A program made the position numbers and the translations under genes. Below are positions 1 through 7,162 of a stretch of DNA of 20,882 bases, piece by piece. Position 1 is the stretch's first letter. Each line of letters opens with the position of its first letter. Under the pieces are notes generated by a model, which made no database searches, had not been told where the DNA came from, and worked only from the letters and a program-made list of their open reading frames with translations. Source of the DNA: JAAAOZ01 sp964496595 (GTDB lineage: Bacteria > Chloroflexota > Anaerolineae > B4-G1 > SLSP01); the NCBI GenBank assembly GCA_964496595.1, contig CAZCAI010000086.1:1-20882 (forward strand), given 5' to 3'.

Positions 1-140
1 CCCTCCCGAGCCAAATTCATCCGCAATCTTTCACCCAATTCCCCACATGAGCCAATACCTTATAGAGCCGAATCCCCGCACCAGACCTGACAGGTTACCA
101 AAACCTGTCAGGTCTTTCTCTACCAAATTTTAACTTGGGC
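1..140. other. Intergenic start of window, no gene seen
   Basis: I see no credible coding frame in this stretch. The only structure is the palindrome at 83-115, listed separately. Any gene to the left of the window would end before it. Confidence 0.5.
83..115. repeat. Perfect 14-bp palindromic hairpin (repeat or terminator)
   Basis: AGACCTGACAGGTT at 83-96 and its exact reverse complement at 102-115 flank a 5-nt loop. The short T-rich tail on the plus side (115-119) could make it an intrinsic terminator for an upstream gene. The perfect symmetry and the gap before the next promoter also fit a dispersed palindromic repeat. The sequence alone does not decide. Confidence 0.55.
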
Positions 141-168
141 TTGACAATAAAGAGACACAGAGTACAAT
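141..168 (+). promoter_or_regulatory. Sigma70-like promoter of the ABC export operon
   Basis: TTGACA (141-146) and TACAAT (163-168) are separated by 16 bp. This is a consensus -35 and a near-consensus -10, with transcription predicted to begin near 175. It is the only strong promoter seen upstream of the first ATPase gene, and the five genes downstream are tightly packed. Confidence 0.7.
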
Positions 169-169
169 A

Positions 170-186
170 ATGAACAGTGTGTTCAT
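170..186. promoter_or_regulatory. Candidate operator, perfect 7-3-7 palindrome over the transcription start
   Basis: ATGAACA (170-176) and TGTTCAT (180-186) are exact reverse complements with a 3-bp spacer. The site begins 2 bp after the -10 and covers the predicted start, the usual place for a repressor. Size and symmetry fit a dimeric TetR- or MarR-type regulator, but no regulator gene is in the window. Read as GAAC-N5-GTTC it resembles the Gram-positive LexA box, which has N4. Confidence 0.55.
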
Positions 187-223
187 CTAAAAACAGAAAT
201 ACGACCTTTAGGAGGCGAGCGCA

Positions 224-997
224 TTGTTCAATTGGGGACGACAGAAGCAACGGGAGACATCTGCCTCTCCCGCAAAGACCGAGACTGAGACCGACGCCGG
301 CGCGCCGTTCGTGCAATTGCGCGAGGTGGGAAAGACCTATCCCACAGGCGACGGCGGATTTACCGCGCTGAAGGGCGTCACCGCCGATTTCCGGCGCGGC
401 GAGTTCGTGGGCATCGTCGGCAAGTCCGGCGCGGGCAAATCGACGCTGGTGAATATGATCACCGGCGTGGACGATCTCACCGAGGGCGAGATCTGGATCG
501 ACGGCCAGGGCGTGCACACGCTCGACGAGAGCCGGATGGCCCTCTGGCGCGGCCAGACCATCGGCGTCGTCTACCAGACCTTCGAACTGCTGCCCCAACT
601 CTCGCTCGTCGATAACGTCCTGCTGCCGATGGATTTCTGTGGGCGCTTCGCGGGCCGGGAAAGCATCGAGCGGGCGCAGCATCTCTTAGATCAGGTGGGC
701 CTGGCCGCTCACATGGACAAGCCGCCCACGAAGATCTCCGGCGGGCAGAAGCAGCGCGTCGCCATCGCCCGCGCGCTGGCCAACGATCCGCCGCTCATCG
801 TCGCCGACGAGCCGACGGGCAACCTGGACACCGTCACGGCGGAGGGGATCTTCGAGCTGTTTCAGGCGCTGGTGGAGCGCGGCAAGACCGTCATCATGGT
901 CACCCACGATCACAGCCTGGCGCAGCGGGTCTCGCGCGTGATGCAGATCGTGGATGGGCGATTGATCGTTGGGGAACCTATCGCGGAGGGGGCTTAA
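224..997 (+). CDS. ABC transporter ATP-binding protein (MacB/LolD type)
   Basis: This is a cytoplasmic ATPase subunit of 257 aa that should power the FtsX-type permease encoded two genes downstream. Visible motifs are Walker A GKSGAGKST (66-74), Q-loop Gln118, a canonical signature ISGGQKQR (171-178), Walker B LIVADE (191-196), D-loop GNLD and H-loop His228. The first 28 residues are a hydrophilic extension before the fold, longer than in typical LolD. The start is a TTG placed 8 nt after a perfect AGGAGG (210-215); no ATG gives better spacing. It is the first gene of the operon, 2 bp from the next ATPase gene, which is clearly paralogous. Family assignment is firm; the substrate is unknown. 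Confidence 0.92.
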   Translation: MFNWGRQKQRETSASPAKTETETDAGAPFVQLREVGKTYPTGDGGFTALKGVTADFRRGEFVGIVGKSGAGKSTLVNMITGVDDLTEGEIWIDGQGVHTLDESRMALWRGQTIGVVYQTFELLPQLSLVDNVLLPMDFCGRFAGRESIERAQHLLDQVGLAAHMDKPPTKISGGQKQRVAIARALANDPPLIVADEPTGNLDTVTAEGIFELFQALVERGKTVIMVTHDHSLAQRVSRVMQIVDGRLIVGEPIAEGA

Positions 998-999
998 AT

Positions 1000-2112
1000 A
1001 TGATGGGACGAGAGAATGACCAGCCTCTGATTCGGATGCAGCAAGTCGTCAAGACCTTCCACACGCCCGCCGGCGATTTCACCGCGCTCAAGGGCATCGA
1101 CGCCGACTTTCGCAAGGGCGAGTTCGTCAGCGTTGTCGGGAAATCCGGCAGCGGCAAATCGACGCTGGTGAATATGATTACCGGCATCGACCGCCCCACC
1201 GCCGGCGAGGTTGAGATCGCGGGCACGCACATCCACGATCTGACCGAGAGCGAGCGGGCCAAGTGGCGGGGCCGCCATCTGGGGATCGTCTTCCAGTTCT
1301 ATCAACTCCTGCCCCAGCTTTCGCTGCTGGAAAATGTCATGCTGCCGATGGATTTCTGCAACATGTACGATCCGCTGGCGCGGGAATCACGCGCGTGGGA
1401 TCTGCTGGAGAAGGTTGGCCTGGCGGATCTGGCGGATACGATGCCCGCCGCCGTCTCCGGCGGCCAGCAGCAGAGCGCCGCGATTGCTCGCGCGCTCGCC
1501 AACGATCCGCCCATCATCGTGGCCGACGAGCCGACGGGCAACTTGGATTCCAAGGCCGCCGACGCGATCTATGACATCTTCGAGGGGCTTGTCCATCAGG
1601 GTAAGACCATCGTGATGGTGACGCACGACACCTCGCTGGCGGAGCGCGCCTCGCGCTCGCTCCTGCTCTCCGATGGCGAGGTGATCCACGAGGCGGTGGC
1701 GAACGCGCTGCCGCGCCTCTCCCATCGCCAGATGCTCCACGCGACCAAGCATCTCCAGGCGCGTCGCTACGCGCCCGGCGAGCCGATTTTGCACGCGGAC
1801 GCGCCGAACGACACCTTCTACATCGTCACCGACGGCTATATCGACGTCACCCACAAGCACCCCGGCGGTCTAGAAGAAACAGAAGAGATCGTGGCGCGGA
1901 TGGGGCCGGGGCAGTACTTCGGCGAGATCAGCCTGCTGCACGCGCGCCACACGACCGCCAACGTCCGCGCCGCGTCCGAGACGCCCGTCGAGGTCGCGAC
2001 GTTGGAGCGCGCTACTTTCACGGAGTTGATGGAGCATGCGCAGGCGATGCGGGCCGAGATCGCCCAAGTCGCGCACGCTCGGCTGAAGCGGAGTGACAAA
2101 AACAGTGCTTAG
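1000..2112 (+). CDS. ABC ATPase fused to a C-terminal cyclic-nucleotide-binding-like domain
   Basis: Residues 8-232 are a MacB/LolD-type ATPase: Walker A GKSGSGKST (47-55), Walker B IIVADE (172-177) and His209. The signature reads VSGGQQQS, so the usual Arg after QQQ is Ser159; one base (CGC to AGC) would account for it. Residues 240-355 form a CRP/CAP-ED-like beta-roll, with 'APGEPILHADAPNDTFYIV' and FGEISLL (307-313). The canonical FGEhALL-x3-PRTA cassette reads HTTA at 317-320, so the phosphate-binding Arg is Thr318. Binding of cAMP or cGMP in the usual way is therefore doubtful. There is no DNA-binding helix after the roll, so this is not a transcription factor. The start ATG follows GGAGGGGG by about 7 nt, and the 3' end overlaps the permease gene. 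Its role may be a regulatory ATPase in a heterodimer with the preceding subunit (inference). Confidence 0.9.
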   Translation: MMGRENDQPLIRMQQVVKTFHTPAGDFTALKGIDADFRKGEFVSVVGKSGSGKSTLVNMITGIDRPTAGEVEIAGTHIHDLTESERAKWRGRHLGIVFQFYQLLPQLSLLENVMLPMDFCNMYDPLARESRAWDLLEKVGLADLADTMPAAVSGGQQQSAAIARALANDPPIIVADEPTGNLDSKAADAIYDIFEGLVHQGKTIVMVTHDTSLAERASRSLLLSDGEVIHEAVANALPRLSHRQMLHATKHLQARRYAPGEPILHADAPNDTFYIVTDGYIDVTHKHPGGLEETEEIVARMGPGQYFGEISLLHARHTTANVRAASETPVEVATLERATFTELMEHAQAMRAEIAQVAHARLKRSDKNSA

Positions 2113-4489
2113 ACCTCGCTGGCGTAAAGTCTTCGCCGATCTGTGGGGCAACAAAGCGCGGACGCTCTTGGTCGTCGCCTCCATCGCCGTGGGCGTCTTC
2201 GCCATCGGCGTGATCGCGGGCGCCTACGTGATCTTAGCGGAGGATCTCGACCGCAGCTACGCGGCGGCTAATCCCGCCAACATCGAGCTGATCACCACGC
2301 CCTTCGAGTCCGACGTAGTCGATGCGGTGCGCCGTGTCGAGGGCGTCGGCGAGGCCGAGGGCTACCGTCAATTCCAGGTGCGCGTGCGCGTTGGGTCGGA
2401 GGCGTGGGACGAGATGGTGGTGAAGGCCTTCGACGAATCTGAACCTCAGAACATCTTCCGCCTGCTGCGCCCGCAGGGCACGCTCCGCCCCGGCGAGCAG
2501 GAGATTGTGCTGGAAGAGCAGACGCTCGAGGCGCTGGGACTGGAAATCGGCGACGCTGTGCAGATCGAACTCCCGGACGGCGCCCGGCGGGCATTGACCG
2601 TCGTCGGGGCGGGGCTGGATCAGAGCGACATCTACAACCTGATTATGGGCCAGTATCGCGGCTACGTCGCTGTGGATACGCTGCCGTGGCTGCATCAGCC
2701 GCCGCAACTCGACCGGCTGCGCGTCACCGTGACCGGGGATCCACACGACAAGGCCCACATCGACGCCGTGGCGACCGCCGTCAACGACCGCGTGGAATCG
2801 ACCGGGCGCTACGTCTTCGGCTCCACCACCGCCGCCGCCGAGCATCCCATCGCCGGCATTATCGAGGCGCTGCTGGCCGTGCTCATTATCTTGGGCGTGC
2901 TCATCGTCTTCTTGAGCAGCTCCCTCATCGCCAACACGATGTCCGCCCTGCTGAGCCAACACCTGCGCCAGATCGGGATCATGAAGCTGGTCGGCGCGCG
3001 CCGCTTCCAGGTGATCGCGATGTATATGCTGATGATCTCGAGCTTTGGCGTGATCGCCGTGCTCATCGCCGTGCCGCTGGGCAGTTGGGGCGCCTACGCG
3101 CTCGCCAGCTTCGCCGCCGATATTGTCCACTTCGTGCTTCAGGATTTCCAAATTCTCCCGCAGGCCGTCCTCTTCCAGGTGCTGATCGGATTGGTTGTAC
3201 CGCCGCTGGCCGGATTGCGGCCCGTGCTCAAAGGCTCGCGGACGACGGTGCGTAAGGCGCTCACCAGCACCGGCATCGACGGCGGATCGCGCAAGCAGGG
3301 CTGGTTAGATCGCCAGTTGCACCGTTTGCAGACCCTTTCACGCCCACTGCTGATCTCCATTCGCAACACCTTCCGGCGCAAGGGGCGGCTGGCGCTCACA
3401 CTTTTCACGCTGACGTTGGGCGGCGCGATTTTCATCGCTGTCTTCAATACCCAGGTCGCGATGGACGCGAGAACGGCGCAGGTGGCCCAATACTTCGGCG
3501 CCGATGTGCAGTTGGATTTCGCGCAGTCCTACCGTATCGAAGAGATCACGCAGCAGGCGCTGCGCGTGCCCGGCGTCGTCGATGTCGAGGTGTGGCTCAC
3601 CACCGGCGCCGAGCTGATCCACGCGGATGGGGCCCCTTCGGATGCCATCGGGCTGATCGCCCCGCCCGCCGATAGCACCCTCATCGAGCCGACGCTGCTG
3701 GCGGGACGCTGGCTCTTGCCCGGCGACGAGCGCGCTGTCGCCGTCAACGAGGCCTTCTGGGACGAGTCCCCCGATCTCCAGCCGGGCGATGTGCTGCGCC
3801 TCAACGTGGGCGGGCGCGAGGAGGATTGGACCATCGTCGGCGTCTTCCAGTACACGGGCTTTGAGGATCTGGTCGCCTACGCCAACTATGCGCCCGTCGC
3901 TCGCGCCATCAAGGCGGGCCAGCGGGCGTCCAGCTACCGGATCGTCACTGAGGCCCACGATCTGGCCTTCCAGCAGGACGTGGGCGCGCGCTTGGACGCG
4001 CACTTCCGCGCGCAGGGCTTCGATGTCCAGACGACGGAGGCCGGCAAAGCGTTCACCTCCTCCGTTACCGAGCTGCTGGGGATTGTGACCATCGTGCTGC
4101 TGGTGATGGCGGGGATGACGGCGCTGGTCGGCAGTATCGGCCTGACGGGCACGATGAGCATGAACGTGATGGAGCGCACGCGCGAGATCGGCGTAATGCG
4201 CGCCATCGGCGCCCACAACGAGATCGTCTCGCGGCTCGTCATCGTCGAGGGCTTGATCATCGGCCTGATCAGCTACGTCGTGGGTGCGCTGCTCTCGTTC
4301 CCCATCAGCGCGCTGCTCTCCAACGTCATCAGCCTGGCCATCTTCAACACCCCGGCGCCCTTCGCCTTCACCGCGCAGGGCTTCGTCATCTGGCTCGTCA
4401 TCGTCGTCGTCCTCTCCGTCGTCGCCAGCTTGATGCCCGCGCGTAATGCGTCGCGCTTGACCATTCGGGAGGTTTTAGCGTATGAGTGA
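2093..4489 (+). CDS. FtsX/MacB-type ABC transporter permease, double-FtsX, 8 TM
   Basis: This 798-aa inner-membrane permease is the partner of the two upstream ATPases. It is two similar halves, each with one N-terminal TM, a large extracytoplasmic domain and a three-TM FtsX core. Predicted TMs are about 24-47, 256-280, 306-335 and 357-378, then 433-452, 657-686, 716-745 and 763-781. The cores carry the family coupling segments RQIGIMKLVGA (292-302) and TREIGVMRAIGA (696-707). MacB and LolC proteins have only one such 4-TM unit per chain, so this is a fused pair that could act as a monomer. The GTG start at 2093 lies inside the upstream gene (20-bp overlap), with weak GAAG/GGAG upstream. A GTG at 2105 is an alternative. 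Substrate unknown; lipids, lipoproteins, peptides or drugs are all possible. Confidence 0.9.
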   Translation: MTKTVLRPRWRKVFADLWGNKARTLLVVASIAVGVFAIGVIAGAYVILAEDLDRSYAAANPANIELITTPFESDVVDAVRRVEGVGEAEGYRQFQVRVRVGSEAWDEMVVKAFDESEPQNIFRLLRPQGTLRPGEQEIVLEEQTLEALGLEIGDAVQIELPDGARRALTVVGAGLDQSDIYNLIMGQYRGYVAVDTLPWLHQPPQLDRLRVTVTGDPHDKAHIDAVATAVNDRVESTGRYVFGSTTAAAEHPIAGIIEALLAVLIILGVLIVFLSSSLIANTMSALLSQHLRQIGIMKLVGARRFQVIAMYMLMISSFGVIAVLIAVPLGSWGAYALASFAADIVHFVLQDFQILPQAVLFQVLIGLVVPPLAGLRPVLKGSRTTVRKALTSTGIDGGSRKQGWLDRQLHRLQTLSRPLLISIRNTFRRKGRLALTLFTLTLGGAIFIAVFNTQVAMDARTAQVAQYFGADVQLDFAQSYRIEEITQQALRVPGVVDVEVWLTTGAELIHADGAPSDAIGLIAPPADSTLIEPTLLAGRWLLPGDERAVAVNEAFWDESPDLQPGDVLRLNVGGREEDWTIVGVFQYTGFEDLVAYANYAPVARAIKAGQRASSYRIVTEAHDLAFQQDVGARLDAHFRAQGFDVQTTEAGKAFTSSVTELLGIVTIVLLVMAGMTALVGSIGLTGTMSMNVMERTREIGVMRAIGAHNEIVSRLVIVEGLIIGLISYVVGALLSFPISALLSNVISLAIFNTPAPFAFTAQGFVIWLVIVVVLSVVASLMPARNASRLTIREVLAYE

Positions 4490-5735
4490 AATCTATTGCG
4501 TAGTGCGTAATGCGTATTGCGTAGTGCGTTGGGCGGTTCTTCTTATCGTCGGGATGCTTGTCCTAACCGGTTGTGCGGAGTGGTTGCCCTCGCGGGAGGG
4601 AACGCCGACGCCGTTGCCCGTCGTCCAGGAGCGTGCGACGGGCAATGTGGCAGCGGAGGGCGTGGTCGTGCCCGCGCGCTCGGTCACGTTGCGGGCCGGT
4701 CAGGGTGGGGCGATTGCGGAGATCCCGGTGGCGGAGGGCGACAGCGTCGCGGCGGGGGAGCTGCTCGTCGCCTTCGACACGACGGATGCGGAGGTCGCCA
4801 TCCGGCAGGCGGAGGCCGGGCTGGCGATGGCGCGCGCGTCGTTGGCCGCTGCCGAAGCCGGCGCGCGCCCGGAGCAAATCGACGCGCTCGAGGCGCACCT
4901 CGCGTCCGCCGAGGCGTTCATCGATCAGGCCAGCGCGCAGCGCGAGGTCGAGCGCCTGGGCAGCGAGGCGGATCGATTGGACGCGCAGGCGGCGGCGATG
5001 GAGGCCGAGTTGAATCACTTCCGGGCGGATGAGGCGCACGATGAGACGATGGAGTGCTACGAGGTGACGTTCCCCGACGGCAGCACCGAGGAGTTCTGCC
5101 CGGCGTTGGGCACCTTCGAGGAGATCGCGCGCTTCCAGATGGAGGCGGCTTACGCGGCGATGGTCGCCGCGCGGGCGCAGCGCGACGCGGCGCCGGGGAT
5201 GTCGCAGGCGGAGGTGGGCGCGGCCCAGGCCGATGTCCAGTCCGTCATCGCGCAGCGGGACGCGATCACGGCGCAGTTGGCGCTGGCCGAGGCCGGCCCC
5301 CGCGCGGAGGAGATCGCGGCCGCCGAAGCGGGCGTGCGGCGCGCCACGGCGGCTGTATCCCAGGCGCGCACCCTGCTCGACTTCAGCCGCGTCGAGGCGC
5401 CCTTCGCCGGCACGCTGACCGATCTGCCCGTGAGCGTGGGGGATACGGTGGCGGCGGGCGCGCCCGTCGCGACGCTGGCGACGTTAGACGAATTGCGCAT
5501 CCAGACCAAGGATCTTTCGGAGCTGGACATCGCGCAGGTGGCGGTGGGCCAGGCCGTGGTCATCACGCTGGACGCGCGCCCCGATCAGCCCTTAGTCGGT
5601 CGTGTCCAGCGCATCGATCCGCAGGGCGTGAATTACTTAGGCGAGGTCGTCTATCCCGTCCTCATCGTTCTGGACAATCCCGCCCCCGATTGGCTCCGCT
5701 GGGGCATGATGGCGCAGGTCGAGATCAAGAAATAA
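4482..5735 (+). CDS. HlyD/MFP-family periplasmic adaptor, predicted lipoprotein
   Basis: This 417-aa adaptor should link the permease to the outer envelope or cell exterior. A hydrophobic segment (17-30) ends in lipobox LTGC with Cys31 as acylation site. Biotinyl-lipoyl half-motifs lie near 57-100 and 302-335 around a long Ala/Glu-rich coiled-coil hairpin (103-298), followed by a beta-barrel and C-terminal domain. The hairpin is broken at 188-215 by a non-helical insert with Cys192 and Cys206. GGGAGG (4467-4472) sits 9 nt before the ATG, which overlaps the permease stop by 8 bp, so translation is coupled. Residues 5-18 are encoded by two 21-bp tandem repeats (YCVVRNA, then YCVVRWA) ahead of the hydrophobic core. 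A GTG at 4524 would give a cleaner lipoprotein signal but lacks a comparable ribosome site. Confidence 0.85.
   Translation: MSEIYCVVRNAYCVVRWAVLLIVGMLVLTGCAEWLPSREGTPTPLPVVQERATGNVAAEGVVVPARSVTLRAGQGGAIAEIPVAEGDSVAAGELLVAFDTTDAEVAIRQAEAGLAMARASLAAAEAGARPEQIDALEAHLASAEAFIDQASAQREVERLGSEADRLDAQAAAMEAELNHFRADEAHDETMECYEVTFPDGSTEEFCPALGTFEEIARFQMEAAYAAMVAARAQRDAAPGMSQAEVGAAQADVQSVIAQRDAITAQLALAEAGPRAEEIAAAEAGVRRATAAVSQARTLLDFSRVEAPFAGTLTDLPVSVGDTVAAGAPVATLATLDELRIQTKDLSELDIAQVAVGQAVVITLDARPDQPLVGRVQRIDPQGVNYLGEVVYPVLIVLDNPAPDWLRWGMMAQVEIKK
4494..4535 (+). repeat. Tandem 21-bp repeat, two units, in frame
   Basis: Units 4494-4514 and 4515-4535 match at 18 of 21 positions, the first 15 bases being identical. 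They are read in frame as YCVVRNA and YCVVRWA in the adaptor lipoprotein. A 15-base stretch here (4504-4518) recurs exactly at 20246-20260 upstream of uvrA. Confidence 0.8.
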
Positions 5736-5737
5736 TA

Positions 5738-5896
5738 AAGTTCGTAGTAAGCTACGTAATGAACGAAGTGAATGGAGTAGCGTCCGAAGCGAATGGAGTA
5801 GCGTCTTTGAAATCGCAAGGTATTCTGGCGAGTATCAAGACGGCACTCCATTTCATTACGTGCCTGACTACGAACTTGACTACGCTGACTACGAAC
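5738..5896. repeat. Cluster of 21-bp tandem repeats within a long imperfect inverted repeat
   Basis: The 182-bp gap between the two adaptor genes is almost wholly repetitive. GAAG-Y-GAATGGAGTAGCGTC occurs at 5765-5785 and again from 5786 (21-bp period). CTGACTACGAAC occurs at 5864-5875 and 5885-5896 (also 21 bp apart). The segment 5738-5761 pairs with 5854-5877 at 21 of 24 positions, so transcribed RNA could fold into one long hairpin between the cistrons. One frame stays open through the gap, but nothing suggests it is a gene. Confidence 0.75.
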
Positions 5897-5917
5897 GAAA
5901 TGAATAGAGGATCACTT

Positions 5918-7048
5918 ATGAAGAAGCGCATTCTGGTTTTGATGTTGTTGGCCCTTCTGACGCTCGCCCCCGCTCCCGCGCGGGCCGACGCGCTTACCCA
6001 AGACGTCGCGCCGCCCATCATCTTCGAGGCAACGGTCGAGCCGGCGCAGTGGAGCGCGCTGCGCTTCGAGGTCGCCGGCGAGGTGGCCGCGCTGCCAGTC
6101 GAGGTCGGCGCGGAGGTGACGGCGGGCGAGCCGCTGGTGCAATTGGATCAGGCCGCCGCCAATCTGGCGCTGGAGGAGGCCGAGGCGGCGGTGGAGATCG
6201 CCGAGACGCAATTGGCGCTGGTGAAGGCCGGCCCGCGCGCGGAGGAGATCGCGGCCGCTGAGGCCCAGATCGAGGCCGCCGAGGGGTCGCTTGCGGGCGC
6301 CGTCGCCGTGCGGGATCAACTCCAATCGGGCGTGCAGGCCGCCGCGTTGGCGGGCGCTCGCGCCGAGTTGGAAGCGGCCCGCGCCGCGCTCAAACAGGCG
6401 GATCTGACGATTAACGAGCTTGAGGGGAGCGACGAGCCGGCGGATCAGAAGCGGCTCCAACTGTTGCGCCTCAAGGTGCAGGCGGCGGAAGCGCGCGTCG
6501 CGGTGCTGCCTGCGATTCAGGTGGCGCATCTCCGCGCGGTGAACGCGGGCGTCCGCGCGGCTGAGGCGCAGGTCGACGCGGCCGCGGCGGAGTTGGCGCT
6601 GGTGAAGGCCGGCCCGACGGCGGCGGAGATCGCACAAGCCGAAGCCGAGGTGCGACAGGCCGAGGCGGATCGGCGCGCGGCGGAGGTCGCGTTGGCGCGC
6701 ACCACGCTGCGCGCGCCCTTCGATGGCGCCGTGACGCAGGTTCACGTCGAGGTCGGCGCTAACGTGAGCACGGAGCATCCCGTGCTCGTGCTGGCGGCGT
6801 TGGATCACCTGCGGCTCAAGACCTTGGACGCGACGGAGTTGGACGTCGTCCACTTGGCTGTCGGGCAGGAGGTGCGCGTCACCGTGGACGCGCTGCCCGA
6901 TCAATCGTTCACGGGCCGCATCACGCGCATCAAGCAGCAGAGCGCCGACTATCGCGGCGACGTGACCTATCCCGTGCTGATCGAACTTGAATCGCCGCCG
7001 CCGGAACTCCGCTGGGGGATGACGGCGCTGGTTGAGGTGATAAATTAG
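5918..7048 (+). CDS. HlyD/MFP-family periplasmic adaptor, secreted
   Basis: This 376-aa paralogue of the preceding adaptor has a classical signal peptide (about 1-24, basic KKR then Leu-rich, ending ARADA) instead of a lipobox. Lipoyl half-motifs near 40-78 and 262-293 flank an Ala-rich coiled-coil hairpin (83-260). That hairpin carries two similar segments, LALVKAGPRAEEIAAAEA and LALVKAGPTAAEIAQAEA. The C-terminal halves of the two adaptors align throughout (for example TYPVLIELES against VYPVLIVLDN). The ATG is 7 nt after GAGG (5907-5910). The same frame is open back to 5054, but that upstream part is an out-of-frame shadow of the first adaptor. An adaptor pair suggests a hetero-oligomeric conduit or two alternative ones. 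It is the last gene before the terminator at 7053. Confidence 0.87.
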   Translation: MKKRILVLMLLALLTLAPAPARADALTQDVAPPIIFEATVEPAQWSALRFEVAGEVAALPVEVGAEVTAGEPLVQLDQAAANLALEEAEAAVEIAETQLALVKAGPRAEEIAAAEAQIEAAEGSLAGAVAVRDQLQSGVQAAALAGARAELEAARAALKQADLTINELEGSDEPADQKRLQLLRLKVQAAEARVAVLPAIQVAHLRAVNAGVRAAEAQVDAAAAELALVKAGPTAAEIAQAEAEVRQAEADRRAAEVALARTTLRAPFDGAVTQVHVEVGANVSTEHPVLVLAALDHLRLKTLDATELDVVHLAVGQEVRVTVDALPDQSFTGRITRIKQQSADYRGDVTYPVLIELESPPPELRWGMTALVEVIN

Positions 7049-7052
7049 CACA

Positions 7053-7092
7053 GACCCGAAGGGTTTCTCAAAAACTCTTCGGATCTATTTTG
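7053..7092 (+). terminator. Intrinsic terminator of the ABC operon
   Basis: The arms 7053-7066 and 7072-7085 form a 14-bp stem with one mismatch and one G-U pair around a 5-nt loop. The tail TATTTTG follows. It starts 4 bp after the stop codon of the second adaptor. Confidence 0.75.
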
Positions 7093-7103
7093 TGGCCGAT
7101 GCG

Positions 7104-7133
7104 CGGGAGGACATTCACGTCCTCCCGTGTTTT
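7104..7133. terminator. Second hairpin between the convergent genes
   Basis: CGGGAGGAC (7104-7112) and GTCCTCCCG (7119-7127) form a perfect 9-bp stem with a 6-nt loop, followed by TGTTTT on the plus side. It can back up the previous terminator. It also lies 36 bp past the stop of the minus-strand permease gene and may serve that gene, although its U-tract on that strand is poor. Confidence 0.6.
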
Positions 7134-7162
7134 GCGTGGTGAGGTGTGGCAAGCTTCCTCCT

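Noticed and set aside
172..184. LexA (Cheo-type) box at the ABC operon
   Set aside because: The spacing is GAAC-N5-GTTC rather than N4, and the operon has no DNA-damage genes. I treat it as a general repressor palindrome.
95..4464. Many minus-strand frames across the ABC operon
   Set aside because: They mirror GC-rich coding DNA, lack ribosome sites and known domains, and their His/Arg/Gly-rich products are typical of antisense shadows.
5738..5896. CRISPR-like array
   Set aside because: There are only two copies of each unit, directly adjacent with no unique spacers of constant length, and no cas genes.
5054..5917. Long open frame continuous with the second adaptor gene
   Set aside because: It is the out-of-frame shadow of the first adaptor (Gly/Arg-rich, no domain) plus the repeat gap. 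A signal peptide and ribosome site place the real start at 5918.
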